A stretch of 35,862 nucleotides of DNA from Vallitaleaceae bacterium (GTDB lineage: Bacteria; Bacillota; Clostridia; Lachnospirales; Vallitaleaceae): positions 1 to 35,862 of the forward strand of contig JAOZKH010000013.1 of the NCBI GenBank assembly GCA_029935405.1, in the 5' to 3' direction. The notes under the pieces were generated by a model. It did not search any database, was not told the DNA's origin, and was given only the letters and a program-made list of their open reading frames with translations. Position numbers and translations under genes: made by a program. Positions 1-8,689 of the stretch are shown piece after piece. Position 1 is the stretch's first letter, and each line of letters opens with the position of its first letter.

Positions 1-33
1 TAATATTACAATATTTATCACGAAAGGCACATT

Positions 34-651
34 ATGAACAGAATACTTCTTCAAGGAGATATTGATGTAAATTGTTACTTCATTGAATACAAGGGTAAGT
101 GTTTCATTGTTGACCCTGGTTATGAGAAAAACAAAGTCATAGAATTTATTAATAAAAACAACTATGAGGTGCTAGGCATCTTACTTACCCACGCGCATGT
201 TGATCACATTGGTGCTATTGACGCTTTTGCAGTCCCTGTGTATCTTCACAAAAATGGGTATGAGCTTTTAATTGACAATCATAAAAACGGCTTTGAGTTT
301 TATAACAAAAAAGCACCTTATGATTTAAATTCAATTGATATAAAACTATTTGATGATCATGATTATATTAAACTAGAAGATAAAACTATCGAAATCTTTT
401 ATACGCCAGGACATTCTATTGGAAGTGTTTGCTATAAATTCGACGATGATTTATATACCGGCGATACGCTATTTGCAGGATCAGTTGGTAGATGGGATTT
501 TCCAACAGGAGATCTCGAGGCATTACAACATTCAGTAATATCTATTATCGACACTTTTCTAGATAGTACTCAAATCCACCCTGGTCATGGACCAAGTAGC
601 ACCATCAGTAATGAAAAGAAAACAAATTACTATTATAATCAATGGAAATAA
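34..651 (+). CDS. MBL-fold metal-dependent hydrolase (glyoxalase II-like)
   Basis: Protein contains THAHVDHIGA (HxHxDH), TPGHS and YTGDTLF motifs of the metallo-beta-lactamase fold; RBS-like gaaagg upstream. Confidence 0.9.
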   Translation: MNRILLQGDIDVNCYFIEYKGKCFIVDPGYEKNKVIEFINKNNYEVLGILLTHAHVDHIGAIDAFAVPVYLHKNGYELLIDNHKNGFEFYNKKAPYDLNSIDIKLFDDHDYIKLEDKTIEIFYTPGHSIGSVCYKFDDDLYTGDTLFAGSVGRWDFPTGDLEALQHSVISIIDTFLDSTQIHPGHGPSSTISNEKKTNYYYNQWK

Positions 652-749
652 CATTACTTATTAACGTCACATATCTGTCACATAATAATCCTATACTTAC
701 ATTATCAAACAACACAAATCAATAGATTGTGAATTTAGGAGGAATTAAA

Positions 750-1202
750 ATGAAAAAGATGTTTTTATTAACGATGGCAATTGGTTTAATGGTAGTAAGT
801 TTAGTAAGTGTAGCAGCAGAGGAAACAGTAACAGAAGAAGTCACAGAATTTGTGTCAAACATGGATGCAGAAACATTTCTAGTAAGAAGATTAGAACAGA
901 TTCAAAGCGCTCTTGATATGAATTTGATTACTGATGAACAAGCAGCATCTCTTATAGCTCATATTGAAGACGTTGCAGCTACGGGAGCTTTTGGCAATGG
1001 TCCTACTAATGGTTCTAAGGGTGATGGAAATGCAATATGTGTCCTTGGTGAAAACGATTTAGGAATTTTCAGAAGCGAAAGTGCTGGCAATAGAACTGGT
1101 AATGGAAATGGCGTAGGACAAAAGCTTCAAGAAGGCACTGGAGAAGGTACTGAACAAAGCAATGGTCGTGGCCAAGGTAATGGTCGTGAAAAAAATCTAT
1201 AA
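750..1202 (+). CDS. Small secreted protein with signal peptide and Gly/Asn-rich C-terminus
   Basis: Likely start is ATG 750 (MKKMFLLTMAIGLMVVSLVSVAAEE) with ttaggagg 8 nt upstream, rather than the GTG at 729. Signal peptide, short helical ITDEQAASLIAHIED segment, then GNGxG repeats. Confidence 0.65.
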   Translation: MKKMFLLTMAIGLMVVSLVSVAAEETVTEEVTEFVSNMDAETFLVRRLEQIQSALDMNLITDEQAASLIAHIEDVAATGAFGNGPTNGSKGDGNAICVLGENDLGIFRSESAGNRTGNGNGVGQKLQEGTGEGTEQSNGRGQGNGREKNL

Positions 1203-1219
1203 ACTATAATAAAATAATT

Positions 1220-1259
1220 AAAAAGTAGTATATTCACTCATCTGAATATACTACTTTTT
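1220..1259. terminator. Bidirectional intrinsic terminator between convergent genes
   Basis: AAAAAGTAGTATATTC-actcatct-GAATATACTACTTTTT: perfect 16-bp stem with 8-nt loop, A/T tracts on both sides, between converging CDSs. Confidence 0.9.
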
Positions 1260-1264
1260 TTCGT

Positions 1265-3139
1265 CTATGTCTCTTTTAATTTCTTCCATAAAGCAGTCCT
1301 ACTTATTCCAAGCATATCTGCAATGTCTGTTTTACTCATCCCGCTTGCACTTAACATATTAATTATTTTTCTTTCAACAATTTTATTAAGTTCTTTCAAA
1401 TCTATTGTATTTCCTATAGATATTGTTTCATCGATTATAGGAGTATTTAGCTTATTATTAGCCAAATCAATCTCTCCAAATATAGAATATCTTCTTGCAA
1501 TATTTTTGAGTTCACGTACATTTCCTGGCCAATCATAGGACAGTAGCTTTAATTCAATTTCGCTTGTTACCGGAAATTTATTAATATCTACATTCATGTC
1601 CTCTAGAAATTGACAAAATAGAGGTATAATATCACCCTTACGCTTTCTAAGTGGAGGGATTGTAATTTCAAGAATTGATAATCTATAGAAAAGATCACTT
1701 CTAAATTCTCCTTCTGCAATCATTTTTCTTAAATCTTCATTTGCAGCAGCAACAATTCTAACATCTAGTGGAATTACATAGTCAGAACCAAGTCGCATAA
1801 CCTCTTTTTCTTCAACAATACGAAGTAGCTTTACCTGAAGATTTTTAGATATACTATTGATTTCATCAAGAAATATAGTTCCTCCATGTGCAAGTTCGAA
1901 TAATCCTGGTTTTCCACCTTTTCTAGCTCCTGTAAAAGCTCCTTCTTCATAGCCAAACAATTCAGATTCAAGTAGGTTTTCAGATATAGCTCCACAGTTT
2001 ATAGCAACAAAAGGTTCATCTCGTCGTCGACTAATACTATGAATCCCTTGAGCCACCATTTCTTTACCGGTACCACTATCTCCATATATAACTACTGTAT
2101 TTTCATCTAATCCAAGTCTCTTTGCTTTATCAATAACCTTTACCATATCAGCATCAAAGACTTTCATATCTTCAAAGCAATATTTAGCTACAAGCCCTTT
2201 TTTATTAAGCTCTACTCTAATATGTTTTTCTAATTTTTGTAACTTTGTTATATCCCTTAGAGTAAATACTACTGCAACTATCTCTTTGCCGACATATATT
2301 CTTGAAACACTGACAACAGCAGTTATATCATCAAAAGTCATGATTTGATTAACTATCTCTTTGCTACCATTTAATATATCCATCATAAACATTAAAGAAG
2401 GAAATGTACTTGCAAGTTCTCTACCAATTGGCTTATCAATTTTTTTACCATGAAGTGCTATAACACGATCATTACAAGTTTTAATAATTCCTTTTATATC
2501 AACTGTTAAAACTGCATCATGAACTCCTTCAAGAATAGTTTTTAACATTTCTGCTCTATACTTTTCTTCATATATTGCATCTATAGTTTTAGAGGCAAAT
2601 GTAATAATCTCTCTGATTGAATCTGTTGTAGCATTTATAAAGATTGAATCCATACCTTTATCAGCCGCCAATTGAGTTACAATAACACCACCAAGTATTA
2701 CCACTTGTTTCTTCTGTTTAGAAAAGCTTTCAACAATATCTTCTATCTCACTTCGTTCACTAAAGAATTTCACCTTAACGTTTGCATCTATCAAATCTTT
2801 CCATTCATTAAAATCAAAGTTAATACCATCCCACAAAACAACAACCATCTCTTTGTGAAAGGTTTTAGCTTTTTTTAATGCCTTTAATATATCAATCGAA
2901 GTCATTTCTAATCTTATCACTGGTACTAATGCTTTATCTTTGGCAAATCGATAGGCACCACTTCTTGCAATGAGTACATCAATACCTTTTTTGGACATTT
3001 CAAATCCTTGGTATTCAATATTTTCAGGTTCTAAAAGCTCAATATATATAGAACCATTCTTAACTTCCGTAGGGTAAAGATCTACAACAATTTGTTTCAT
3101 TTCAAGGTCTTGTACAATAATTCCTATTTTCTTATCCAT
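1265..3139 (-). CDS. Sigma-54-dependent transcriptional activator, PrpR_N + PAS + AAA+ + Fis-type HTH
   Basis: AAA+ domain with Walker A GDSGTGKE and the GAFTGA loop; C-terminal HTH (MSKTDIADMLGISRTALWKKLKE); N-terminal ~190 aa resembles PrpR_N, followed by a PAS segment. Confidence 0.9.
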   Translation of the reverse strand: MDKKIGIIVQDLEMKQIVVDLYPTEVKNGSIYIELLEPENIEYQGFEMSKKGIDVLIARSGAYRFAKDKALVPVIRLEMTSIDILKALKKAKTFHKEMVVVLWDGINFDFNEWKDLIDANVKVKFFSERSEIEDIVESFSKQKKQVVILGGVIVTQLAADKGMDSIFINATTDSIREIITFASKTIDAIYEEKYRAEMLKTILEGVHDAVLTVDIKGIIKTCNDRVIALHGKKIDKPIGRELASTFPSLMFMMDILNGSKEIVNQIMTFDDITAVVSVSRIYVGKEIVAVVFTLRDITKLQKLEKHIRVELNKKGLVAKYCFEDMKVFDADMVKVIDKAKRLGLDENTVVIYGDSGTGKEMVAQGIHSISRRRDEPFVAINCGAISENLLESELFGYEEGAFTGARKGGKPGLFELAHGGTIFLDEINSISKNLQVKLLRIVEEKEVMRLGSDYVIPLDVRIVAAANEDLRKMIAEGEFRSDLFYRLSILEITIPPLRKRKGDIIPLFCQFLEDMNVDINKFPVTSEIELKLLSYDWPGNVRELKNIARRYSIFGEIDLANNKLNTPIIDETISIGNTIDLKELNKIVERKIINMLSASGMSKTDIADMLGISRTALWKKLKET

Positions 3140-3193
3140 ATAACTAACTCCACAAAATATTCTCTTTTATATAAATCTATATACAAAAAGTAT

Positions 3194-3212
3194 ATCATAG
3201 TGGAACTATGAT
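3194..3212. repeat. Small perfect hairpin after buk
   Basis: ATCATAGT-GGA-ACTATGAT: 8-bp perfect stem 9 nt after the buk stop on the minus strand, followed in the transcript sense by atactttttg. Confidence 0.5.
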
Positions 3213-3221
3213 TTCTACTAA

Positions 3222-4289
3222 TTACTCTGTATATTCTCTAGATAACTCCTCTTTGTTAAGAACTCTAAGAATTCCATATGCTAAGGATTCAAGTTCTGCT
3301 TCTCCAGGCATTATTTCTACAGGTGCTATAAAACCAACCTTTTTGGTGATAAAGTCTGTTGTCATTTTTGAGTATGCGATACCACCTGTAATAATGATTG
3401 CATCAACCTCACCTTCAAGAACTGCTGCTAATTCGCCAATAGCCTTAGAAACCTGATATGAAAGTGCATCATAATGCAGTTTCGCTTTATCGTCTCCACT
3501 CAGTGCTCTATCTTCAATATCTTTAGCATCGTTTGTTCCAAAATAAGCGCTAAAGCCGCCTTTTCCTCTAAGTTTTTTGTGCATAGTTTTCTTATCGTAA
3601 TCACCGCTATAACATAGATCAATTAACTTTTTGCATGGTACTCTACCTGCTCTTTCAGGTGAAAAAGGTCCTTCATCGTCAGAAACAATATCAATCATTT
3701 TCCCTTTTTTATGAGCACTAAGAGATATTCCACCACCTAGATGGGCAATTATAAAATTCATATCCTTATATACTTTACCATACTTTTTTGCAACCTTATG
3801 AGCCATTGCTCTCGAATTAAGAGCATGACTTAAACTTATTCGTTTAATTTCAGGCATTCCTGAGATTTTTGCAATATCATCCATCTCATCAACTGCCACT
3901 GAATCATAAATATATGAAGGTATATTTATAGGTTCTGCAATTGCATGTGCAATTAAAGCTCCAAGATTAGATGCATGAGGAACAATAGGTCTGTTTTTAA
4001 GTCTATCAATCATAATATCATTGACTTTATAAGCTCCTGATTGAACCGGCGGCAAAATACCACCTCGTCCTACAGTTGCTGCTAAGTCACTTACCTGCAA
4101 CCCTTTGTCCTTTAAAACACTTAAAATACTTTCTTTACGCATATCAAATTGATCTTGTATATTTTCATATTTGTCTAACTTAGCAGTGCTATGTTCAATA
4201 CTTTCTTTAAACACCAACTCTTTATCGTCATACACCGCTATTTTTGTCGAAGTTGAACCCGGATTTATTGCTAATATTTTTTTGCCCAT
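3222..4289 (-). CDS. buk: Butyrate kinase / branched or aryl acyl kinase (copy 1)
   Basis: ILAINPGSTSTKIAVYD N-terminus, AHLGGGISLSAH, GPFSPERAGRVP motifs of butyrate kinase in the ASKHA acyl-kinase family. Confidence 0.92.
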   Translation of the reverse strand: MGKKILAINPGSTSTKIAVYDDKELVFKESIEHSTAKLDKYENIQDQFDMRKESILSVLKDKGLQVSDLAATVGRGGILPPVQSGAYKVNDIMIDRLKNRPIVPHASNLGALIAHAIAEPINIPSYIYDSVAVDEMDDIAKISGMPEIKRISLSHALNSRAMAHKVAKKYGKVYKDMNFIIAHLGGGISLSAHKKGKMIDIVSDDEGPFSPERAGRVPCKKLIDLCYSGDYDKKTMHKKLRGKGGFSAYFGTNDAKDIEDRALSGDDKAKLHYDALSYQVSKAIGELAAVLEGEVDAIIITGGIAYSKMTTDFITKKVGFIAPVEIMPGEAELESLAYGILRVLNKEELSREYTE

Positions 4290-4322
4290 ATTTTCCTCCT
4301 TATTTATTGTTATTAAGAATTG

Positions 4323-4381
4323 GTCAAGGTGTCACTACATATAGTGGTGTAATAAAAGAAACAAAGTTTTGACACCTTGAC
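4323..4381. repeat. Long inverted repeat in the iorB-buk spacer
   Basis: GTCAAGGTGTCA (4323-4334) and TGACACCTTGAC (4370-4381): 12-bp perfect arms. Inner CACTA-cata-TAGTG (4333-4346) overlaps one arm. Confidence 0.75.
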
Positions 4382-4397
4382 TCGAATTATTTATATT

Positions 4398-4964
4398 CTA
4401 AATAGTCATTCCAATATTTATGGCTTTTATATTAATCTCAATGAATTTTTTCTTAATATTTTCACGTATAATCTTTTCCCAATCTATGTCAGTAAGATTC
4501 ATAGATTTTATTAGTACTCCAAGAAGAATCATATTCATAACTTTAACATTTCCAAGTTCCTGCGCCACGCTAACAGCATCAATAACTTTAGCATTAGTTT
4601 TATTTATTAATTCTTCATTAATCTTCTCTGGATAATCGATTTTACCAATTATAATAGGCATTGATTCTATTTCATAGTCGTTAACCACTGCCATACCGCC
4701 CTTTTTAAGATGATTTAACCATCTAAGTGCTTCCATTTTCTCAAAGGCTACTAGCATATCTGCTCCGCCTATTTCAATAACTGGACTAAGAACTTTTTTA
4801 CCATAACGCACTTGTGAAGACACTGATCCACCTCTTTGAGACATACCGTGAATTTCACTCATTTTAACATCATGGCCTGCTTCCATAAGACCTAATGTTA
4901 ATATCTTACTTGCAAGGATTGTTCCTTGTCCACCAACTCCTACCAACATAATACTCTTAATCAT
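4398..4964 (-). CDS. iorB: Indolepyruvate:ferredoxin oxidoreductase, beta subunit
   Basis: GVGGQGTILASKIL ... SEIHGMSQRGGSVSSQVRYG, typical IorB/gamma-type POR domain; adjacent to iorA. Confidence 0.9.
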   Translation of the reverse strand: MIKSIMLVGVGGQGTILASKILTLGLMEAGHDVKMSEIHGMSQRGGSVSSQVRYGKKVLSPVIEIGGADMLVAFEKMEALRWLNHLKKGGMAVVNDYEIESMPIIIGKIDYPEKINEELINKTNAKVIDAVSVAQELGNVKVMNMILLGVLIKSMNLTDIDWEKIIRENIKKKFIEINIKAINIGMTI

Positions 4965-4965
4965 C

Positions 4966-6750
4966 TTATTTTACCTCCTTAGTAATTGCCTCAACAGGGC
5001 ATACTTGAAGACATACTTCACAACCTACGCACTGAGCTGGATCAATAATAGCTTTACGATTTTTTCTATCAAAAGATAATGCTGGACAACCTGTCTTGAT
5101 ACACTTGCGACAACCAGTACATTTATCAGCTTCTATAATACATTTTTCTGTGAAAGCACCTTTAAATTCTTCCTTATCTTCCGGTGAAAAGCTTTTAAGA
5201 GCGCAAGGAAATCTCGTGATAATTACTGAAGGTTCATCTAAATCATACGCCCAATCAAAAGCTTCATTAACTTCATCTAAGATATTAGGATCAATAACTC
5301 TAACATGATCGATACCACACGCTCTAACAAGTGGTTCAATTTCTATAGTTTTAGTTGGCATACCTTGAAGGGTATAACCAGAACCAGGATTTTCCTGATG
5401 ACCTGTCATTCCTGTGATTCTATTATCTAAAATCAAGTTAATTGTATTACTTCCGTTATAAACAACATCTAACAATGAGTTAATTCCTGTATGAAAAAAT
5501 GTAGAATCTCCAAGAATCGATACAACTCTCATTTCATTGTCTTCTTTCATATTAAAAACATGTTGTGCACCATGACCCATGCTAATACTTGCACCCATTG
5601 CAATGATTATATCCATTGCATTATAAGGTGCTGCAAATCCTAAACTATAACAACCTATATCACCTGAAATAAATGTATTTTTTCTTTTGCCTAATTCATA
5701 AAAAATTCCTCTATGTGGACACCCTGGACATAACGTAGGCGGGCGGGCTATAACTTTTTCTGTTTCCGAATCAACAGATTCAAGAGTTTCTCCAAATACT
5801 GACTTTCTAATAACATCTGATGTCATCTCACCACTGTATGGAAATGTATCACTACCATGGCATTTGATACCAAGAGTTTGAACGAATTCCTCTATAATCG
5901 GGTCATTTTCTTCAATTATATATATTTTATCAACTTTTGAAGCAAAGTCTTTAATTAAATTTTTAGGTAACGGGTTAGTAAACCCTAGTTTTAAGTATGA
6001 CGCATTTTCTCCAAAGACTTCTTTAGCAAAGTTAAAGGCGCAACCTGAACTAATTACACCTACCGACTTATTGTTGATTTCTGTATAATTAAGTGGAGTT
6101 ATTTCAGTATACTTTTTCATAAGGTTCATGCTATTCTCTACCTTGACACGCCTTTGTCTCGCTATCGATGGCACAACAACATACTTAGTAGCATCTTTAG
6201 TGTAATCTTTCAAAGGTACATTTACTCTATCTTCAAGTGTCACAATACCTTTAGAGTGACACACTCTAGTTGTCATTCTAAATAGTACAGGTGTATCAAA
6301 TGTTTCACTGATATCAAATGCTACTTTCATCATATCTTTACACTCTTGACTATCTGAAGGCTCAAGAAGTGGCATTTTAGCAGCTCTTGCATAGTTACGA
6401 TTGTCCTGCTCGTTTTGAGAAGAGTGCTGCCCTGGCTCATCAGCAGTTATAATAACCATTCCACCATTAACACCTGTATAAACAAATGTAAACATCGGGT
6501 CTGCTGCAACATTAACACCCACATGTTTCATTGCAGTAAAACTCCTTGCTCCTGCAACGGATGCTCCTATAGCACTTTCCATTGCCACTTTTTCATTTGG
6601 TGCCCACTCAGCTTTTATATCTTCTTTATAAAGAGCAGTGTTTTCCATAATCTCTGTACTTGGTGTTCCTGGATATGCTGATGCATAATGAACACCTGCT
6701 TCATAAGCTCCACGAGCAACCGCTTCATTACCTGTCATTAATTTTTTCAT
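4966..6750 (-). CDS. iorA: Indolepyruvate:ferredoxin oxidoreductase, alpha subunit
   Basis: 594 aa with N-terminal POR domain, TPP-binding GDIGCYSLG/GDSTFFHTG, C-terminal 2x[4Fe-4S] (CTGCRKC...CVGCEVCLQVCP). Confidence 0.95.
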   Translation of the reverse strand: MKKLMTGNEAVARGAYEAGVHYASAYPGTPSTEIMENTALYKEDIKAEWAPNEKVAMESAIGASVAGARSFTAMKHVGVNVAADPMFTFVYTGVNGGMVIITADEPGQHSSQNEQDNRNYARAAKMPLLEPSDSQECKDMMKVAFDISETFDTPVLFRMTTRVCHSKGIVTLEDRVNVPLKDYTKDATKYVVVPSIARQRRVKVENSMNLMKKYTEITPLNYTEINNKSVGVISSGCAFNFAKEVFGENASYLKLGFTNPLPKNLIKDFASKVDKIYIIEENDPIIEEFVQTLGIKCHGSDTFPYSGEMTSDVIRKSVFGETLESVDSETEKVIARPPTLCPGCPHRGIFYELGKRKNTFISGDIGCYSLGFAAPYNAMDIIIAMGASISMGHGAQHVFNMKEDNEMRVVSILGDSTFFHTGINSLLDVVYNGSNTINLILDNRITGMTGHQENPGSGYTLQGMPTKTIEIEPLVRACGIDHVRVIDPNILDEVNEAFDWAYDLDEPSVIITRFPCALKSFSPEDKEEFKGAFTEKCIIEADKCTGCRKCIKTGCPALSFDRKNRKAIIDPAQCVGCEVCLQVCPVEAITKEVK

Positions 6751-6788
6751 AATCTTTTCCTCCTATATAGTAACAAACTACTTAAGAT

Positions 6789-7700
6789 TTAAATCCCGTT
6801 TTTAATGGCTGCACATAATGCTATTGATAAATATTTTTCCTCCGTTGTTGCACCTCTTGATGTAAGAACAATTGGACACTTAGCACCGACTATAAATCCG
6901 GCCATTTTTGCTCCTGCAGAATAGACTAGACTTTTACCTAAAACATTGCCTGCATGTATATCATGTACAAGCATAATATCTACATCTTCTGTAACCGGAC
7001 TATCGAAGCCCTTGATTCTAGCCGATTCACTGCTCATTGCAAGATCGTAAGATATTGGTCCTTCAACAGTACATCCATTTATAGAACCATTTAAACTCAT
7101 TTGTTTAAGTAAATCTGCATCTACTGTTTCGGGCATTTTAGGATTAATTCTTTCAACTGCAGTAAGGACTGCAACCTTTGGATTATCATAGCCTATTTGT
7201 CTAAATGTATTAACCGCATTTTGAAGTATTTGCTTTTTTTTCTCTAGATCCGGATAGGTCATCATTCCCCCATCTGTTACGGCTAGAAGTTTCTTATAAC
7301 TCTCCATCTCATAAATAGCTATATGAGACATTATATCACCTGTTCGGAGTCCTGATTCCTTATCCACAACAGCTTTTAACAAATCTCCCGTTTGGATTTT
7401 ACCCTTCATAATGAAGTCTGCTTCACCTGCATTAATCATATCAACGGCTTTTCGTGCTGCATCTACTTCGCTATTTGTATCAATTAATACATCTTCTGAT
7501 AATACTTCACCAAGATTATTTAACATCTCTTTAATTGCTACAACATTACCTACAAGTATAGGTTCTATCAGATTGTCTTTTCGTGCTTGAATAACTGCTT
7601 CTAAGGTATGTTCATCTTGTGCTGCAACAACAACAACCTTTTTAACTGTTTTATTCTTCTGCACAGATTTAATCAATTCATCAAAAGTTTTAAAAACCAT
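6789..7700 (-). CDS. ptb: Phosphate butyryltransferase (phosphotransacylase family), copy 1
   Basis: VVAAQDEHTLEAVIQARKDNLIEPILVG, MKGKIQTGDLLKAV, GPISYDLAMS, LVHDIHAGNVLGKSLVY; typical Ptb. Confidence 0.92.
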   Translation of the reverse strand: MVFKTFDELIKSVQKNKTVKKVVVVAAQDEHTLEAVIQARKDNLIEPILVGNVVAIKEMLNNLGEVLSEDVLIDTNSEVDAARKAVDMINAGEADFIMKGKIQTGDLLKAVVDKESGLRTGDIMSHIAIYEMESYKKLLAVTDGGMMTYPDLEKKKQILQNAVNTFRQIGYDNPKVAVLTAVERINPKMPETVDADLLKQMSLNGSINGCTVEGPISYDLAMSSESARIKGFDSPVTEDVDIMLVHDIHAGNVLGKSLVYSAGAKMAGFIVGAKCPIVLTSRGATTEEKYLSIALCAAIKNGI

Positions 7701-7749
7701 TTTCTTCCTCCATTATAATTTCTTCTAATACTATCTACCTAACTATATA

Positions 7750-7765
7750 TGCAATTATCATGCCA
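7750..7765 (-). promoter_or_regulatory. Sigma-54 (-24/-12) promoter for the ptb-iorAB-buk operon
   Basis: Minus-strand sequence (T)TGGCATG-ATAA-TTGCA matches TGGCAYRNNNNTTGCW at every constrained position; about 50 bp upstream of the ptb ATG; sigma-54 activator encoded in the same gene block. Confidence 0.8.
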
Positions 7766-7824
7766 ACTTTTTATATTCTATGATAACTACGTTGAACGGG
7801 ATGCATTCGTTTTCAAACTACAAG

Positions 7825-7870
7825 CAAAAGCAAACACATGTCAATTAAAGTTGACGTATGTTTGCTTTTG
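7825..7870. promoter_or_regulatory. Imperfect dyad: candidate upstream activator site for the sigma-54 activator (alternatively a structured 3' end of the upstream gene)
   Basis: CAAAAGCAAACACATGTCAA-ttaaag-TTGACGTATGTTTGCTTTTG; the arms differ from perfect complementarity at only a few central positions. Centre is about 80-85 bp upstream of the -24 element. Confidence 0.55.
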
Positions 7871-7938
7871 TTAACAGTTTATCTATTTTCCCGAGTTGAA
7901 ACTCCCTTTATTTCTCCAAAATTTATTGCAAAACAAGT

Positions 7939-8580
7939 TTAGTTACTCGCTATATCACTAATCACAAATACTTTATCAAACCAATTCATAAGAATACCAA
8001 TTGTAGGTCCAATTGTTAATGCAGATATTAATGTACCAATAGAAATTCCTCGTAGTTCACCAAAAAACACCAAACTAAGAATTACTGCTACACTGCACAT
8101 AACAATGTCAAACCCTAACTTGAATCGACTTAATTTTATCCCTAATTTAGCTGATACTTCTCTTACAAACACGTCAAACGGTAGAATTGGTAACTGTGAT
8201 CGATAAAAGAATACAAGTCCTGCTGAAATAGTAACAATGGATATAACAAAAAAACTACCCCTAAGCATATGTCCTGTTAGATTAACATCTTTCATCACAT
8301 AAGCAAAAAAATCAATTGTATACCCAAACACTACAGATGTGCCAAAGGACATTAAATATCTTGCATCAAATTTTCGAAGCACTATAATCGTTAACAAGAA
8401 TACAATTCCTTGAACACTATAATTAAAAACCCCAAAGGACACTGTTAAAAATCTCTGACTCAAAACATAAGAAGGACTTGTTGCAACGGTTACACCATAG
8501 TTAGCTTTTACCGCAAGTATAATACCAAAACTTAGCAATAATAGTCCCAGTACAAAAGATATATGTTTATTAAGCTTCAT
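7939..8580 (-). CDS. YczE/YyaS/YitT-family integral membrane protein
   Basis: About five predicted TM segments; LGLLLLSFGIILAVKANYGVTVATSPSYVLS N-terminus resembles YczE/YitT-type proteins. Confidence 0.75.
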   Translation of the reverse strand: MKLNKHISFVLGLLLLSFGIILAVKANYGVTVATSPSYVLSQRFLTVSFGVFNYSVQGIVFLLTIIVLRKFDARYLMSFGTSVVFGYTIDFFAYVMKDVNLTGHMLRGSFFVISIVTISAGLVFFYRSQLPILPFDVFVREVSAKLGIKLSRFKLGFDIVMCSVAVILSLVFFGELRGISIGTLISALTIGPTIGILMNWFDKVFVISDIASN

Positions 8581-8689
8581 TTTGATCTCCTCGTTCTTCT
8601 ATTCTTTTAAACATTGCATTTTTAAATCTCAATGTGTATAATATTTATAAACACGAAAGCAAATAATTTCATTTTGATGAGGTGATAAT

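Noticed and set aside
666-684. GTCACATA direct repeat (666-673, 677-684) upstream of the secreted-protein gene
   Set aside because: Only two 8-bp copies 11 bp apart; could be chance, too little to claim an operator.
1323-1538. Short plus-strand ORFs inside the sigma-54 activator (also 2672-2878)
   Set aside because: Opposite-strand shadows of a long conserved CDS.
4323-4381. Reading the iorB-buk hairpin as an intrinsic terminator
   Set aside because: No T-tract follows the stem on the minus strand, and buk functionally belongs to the same operon.
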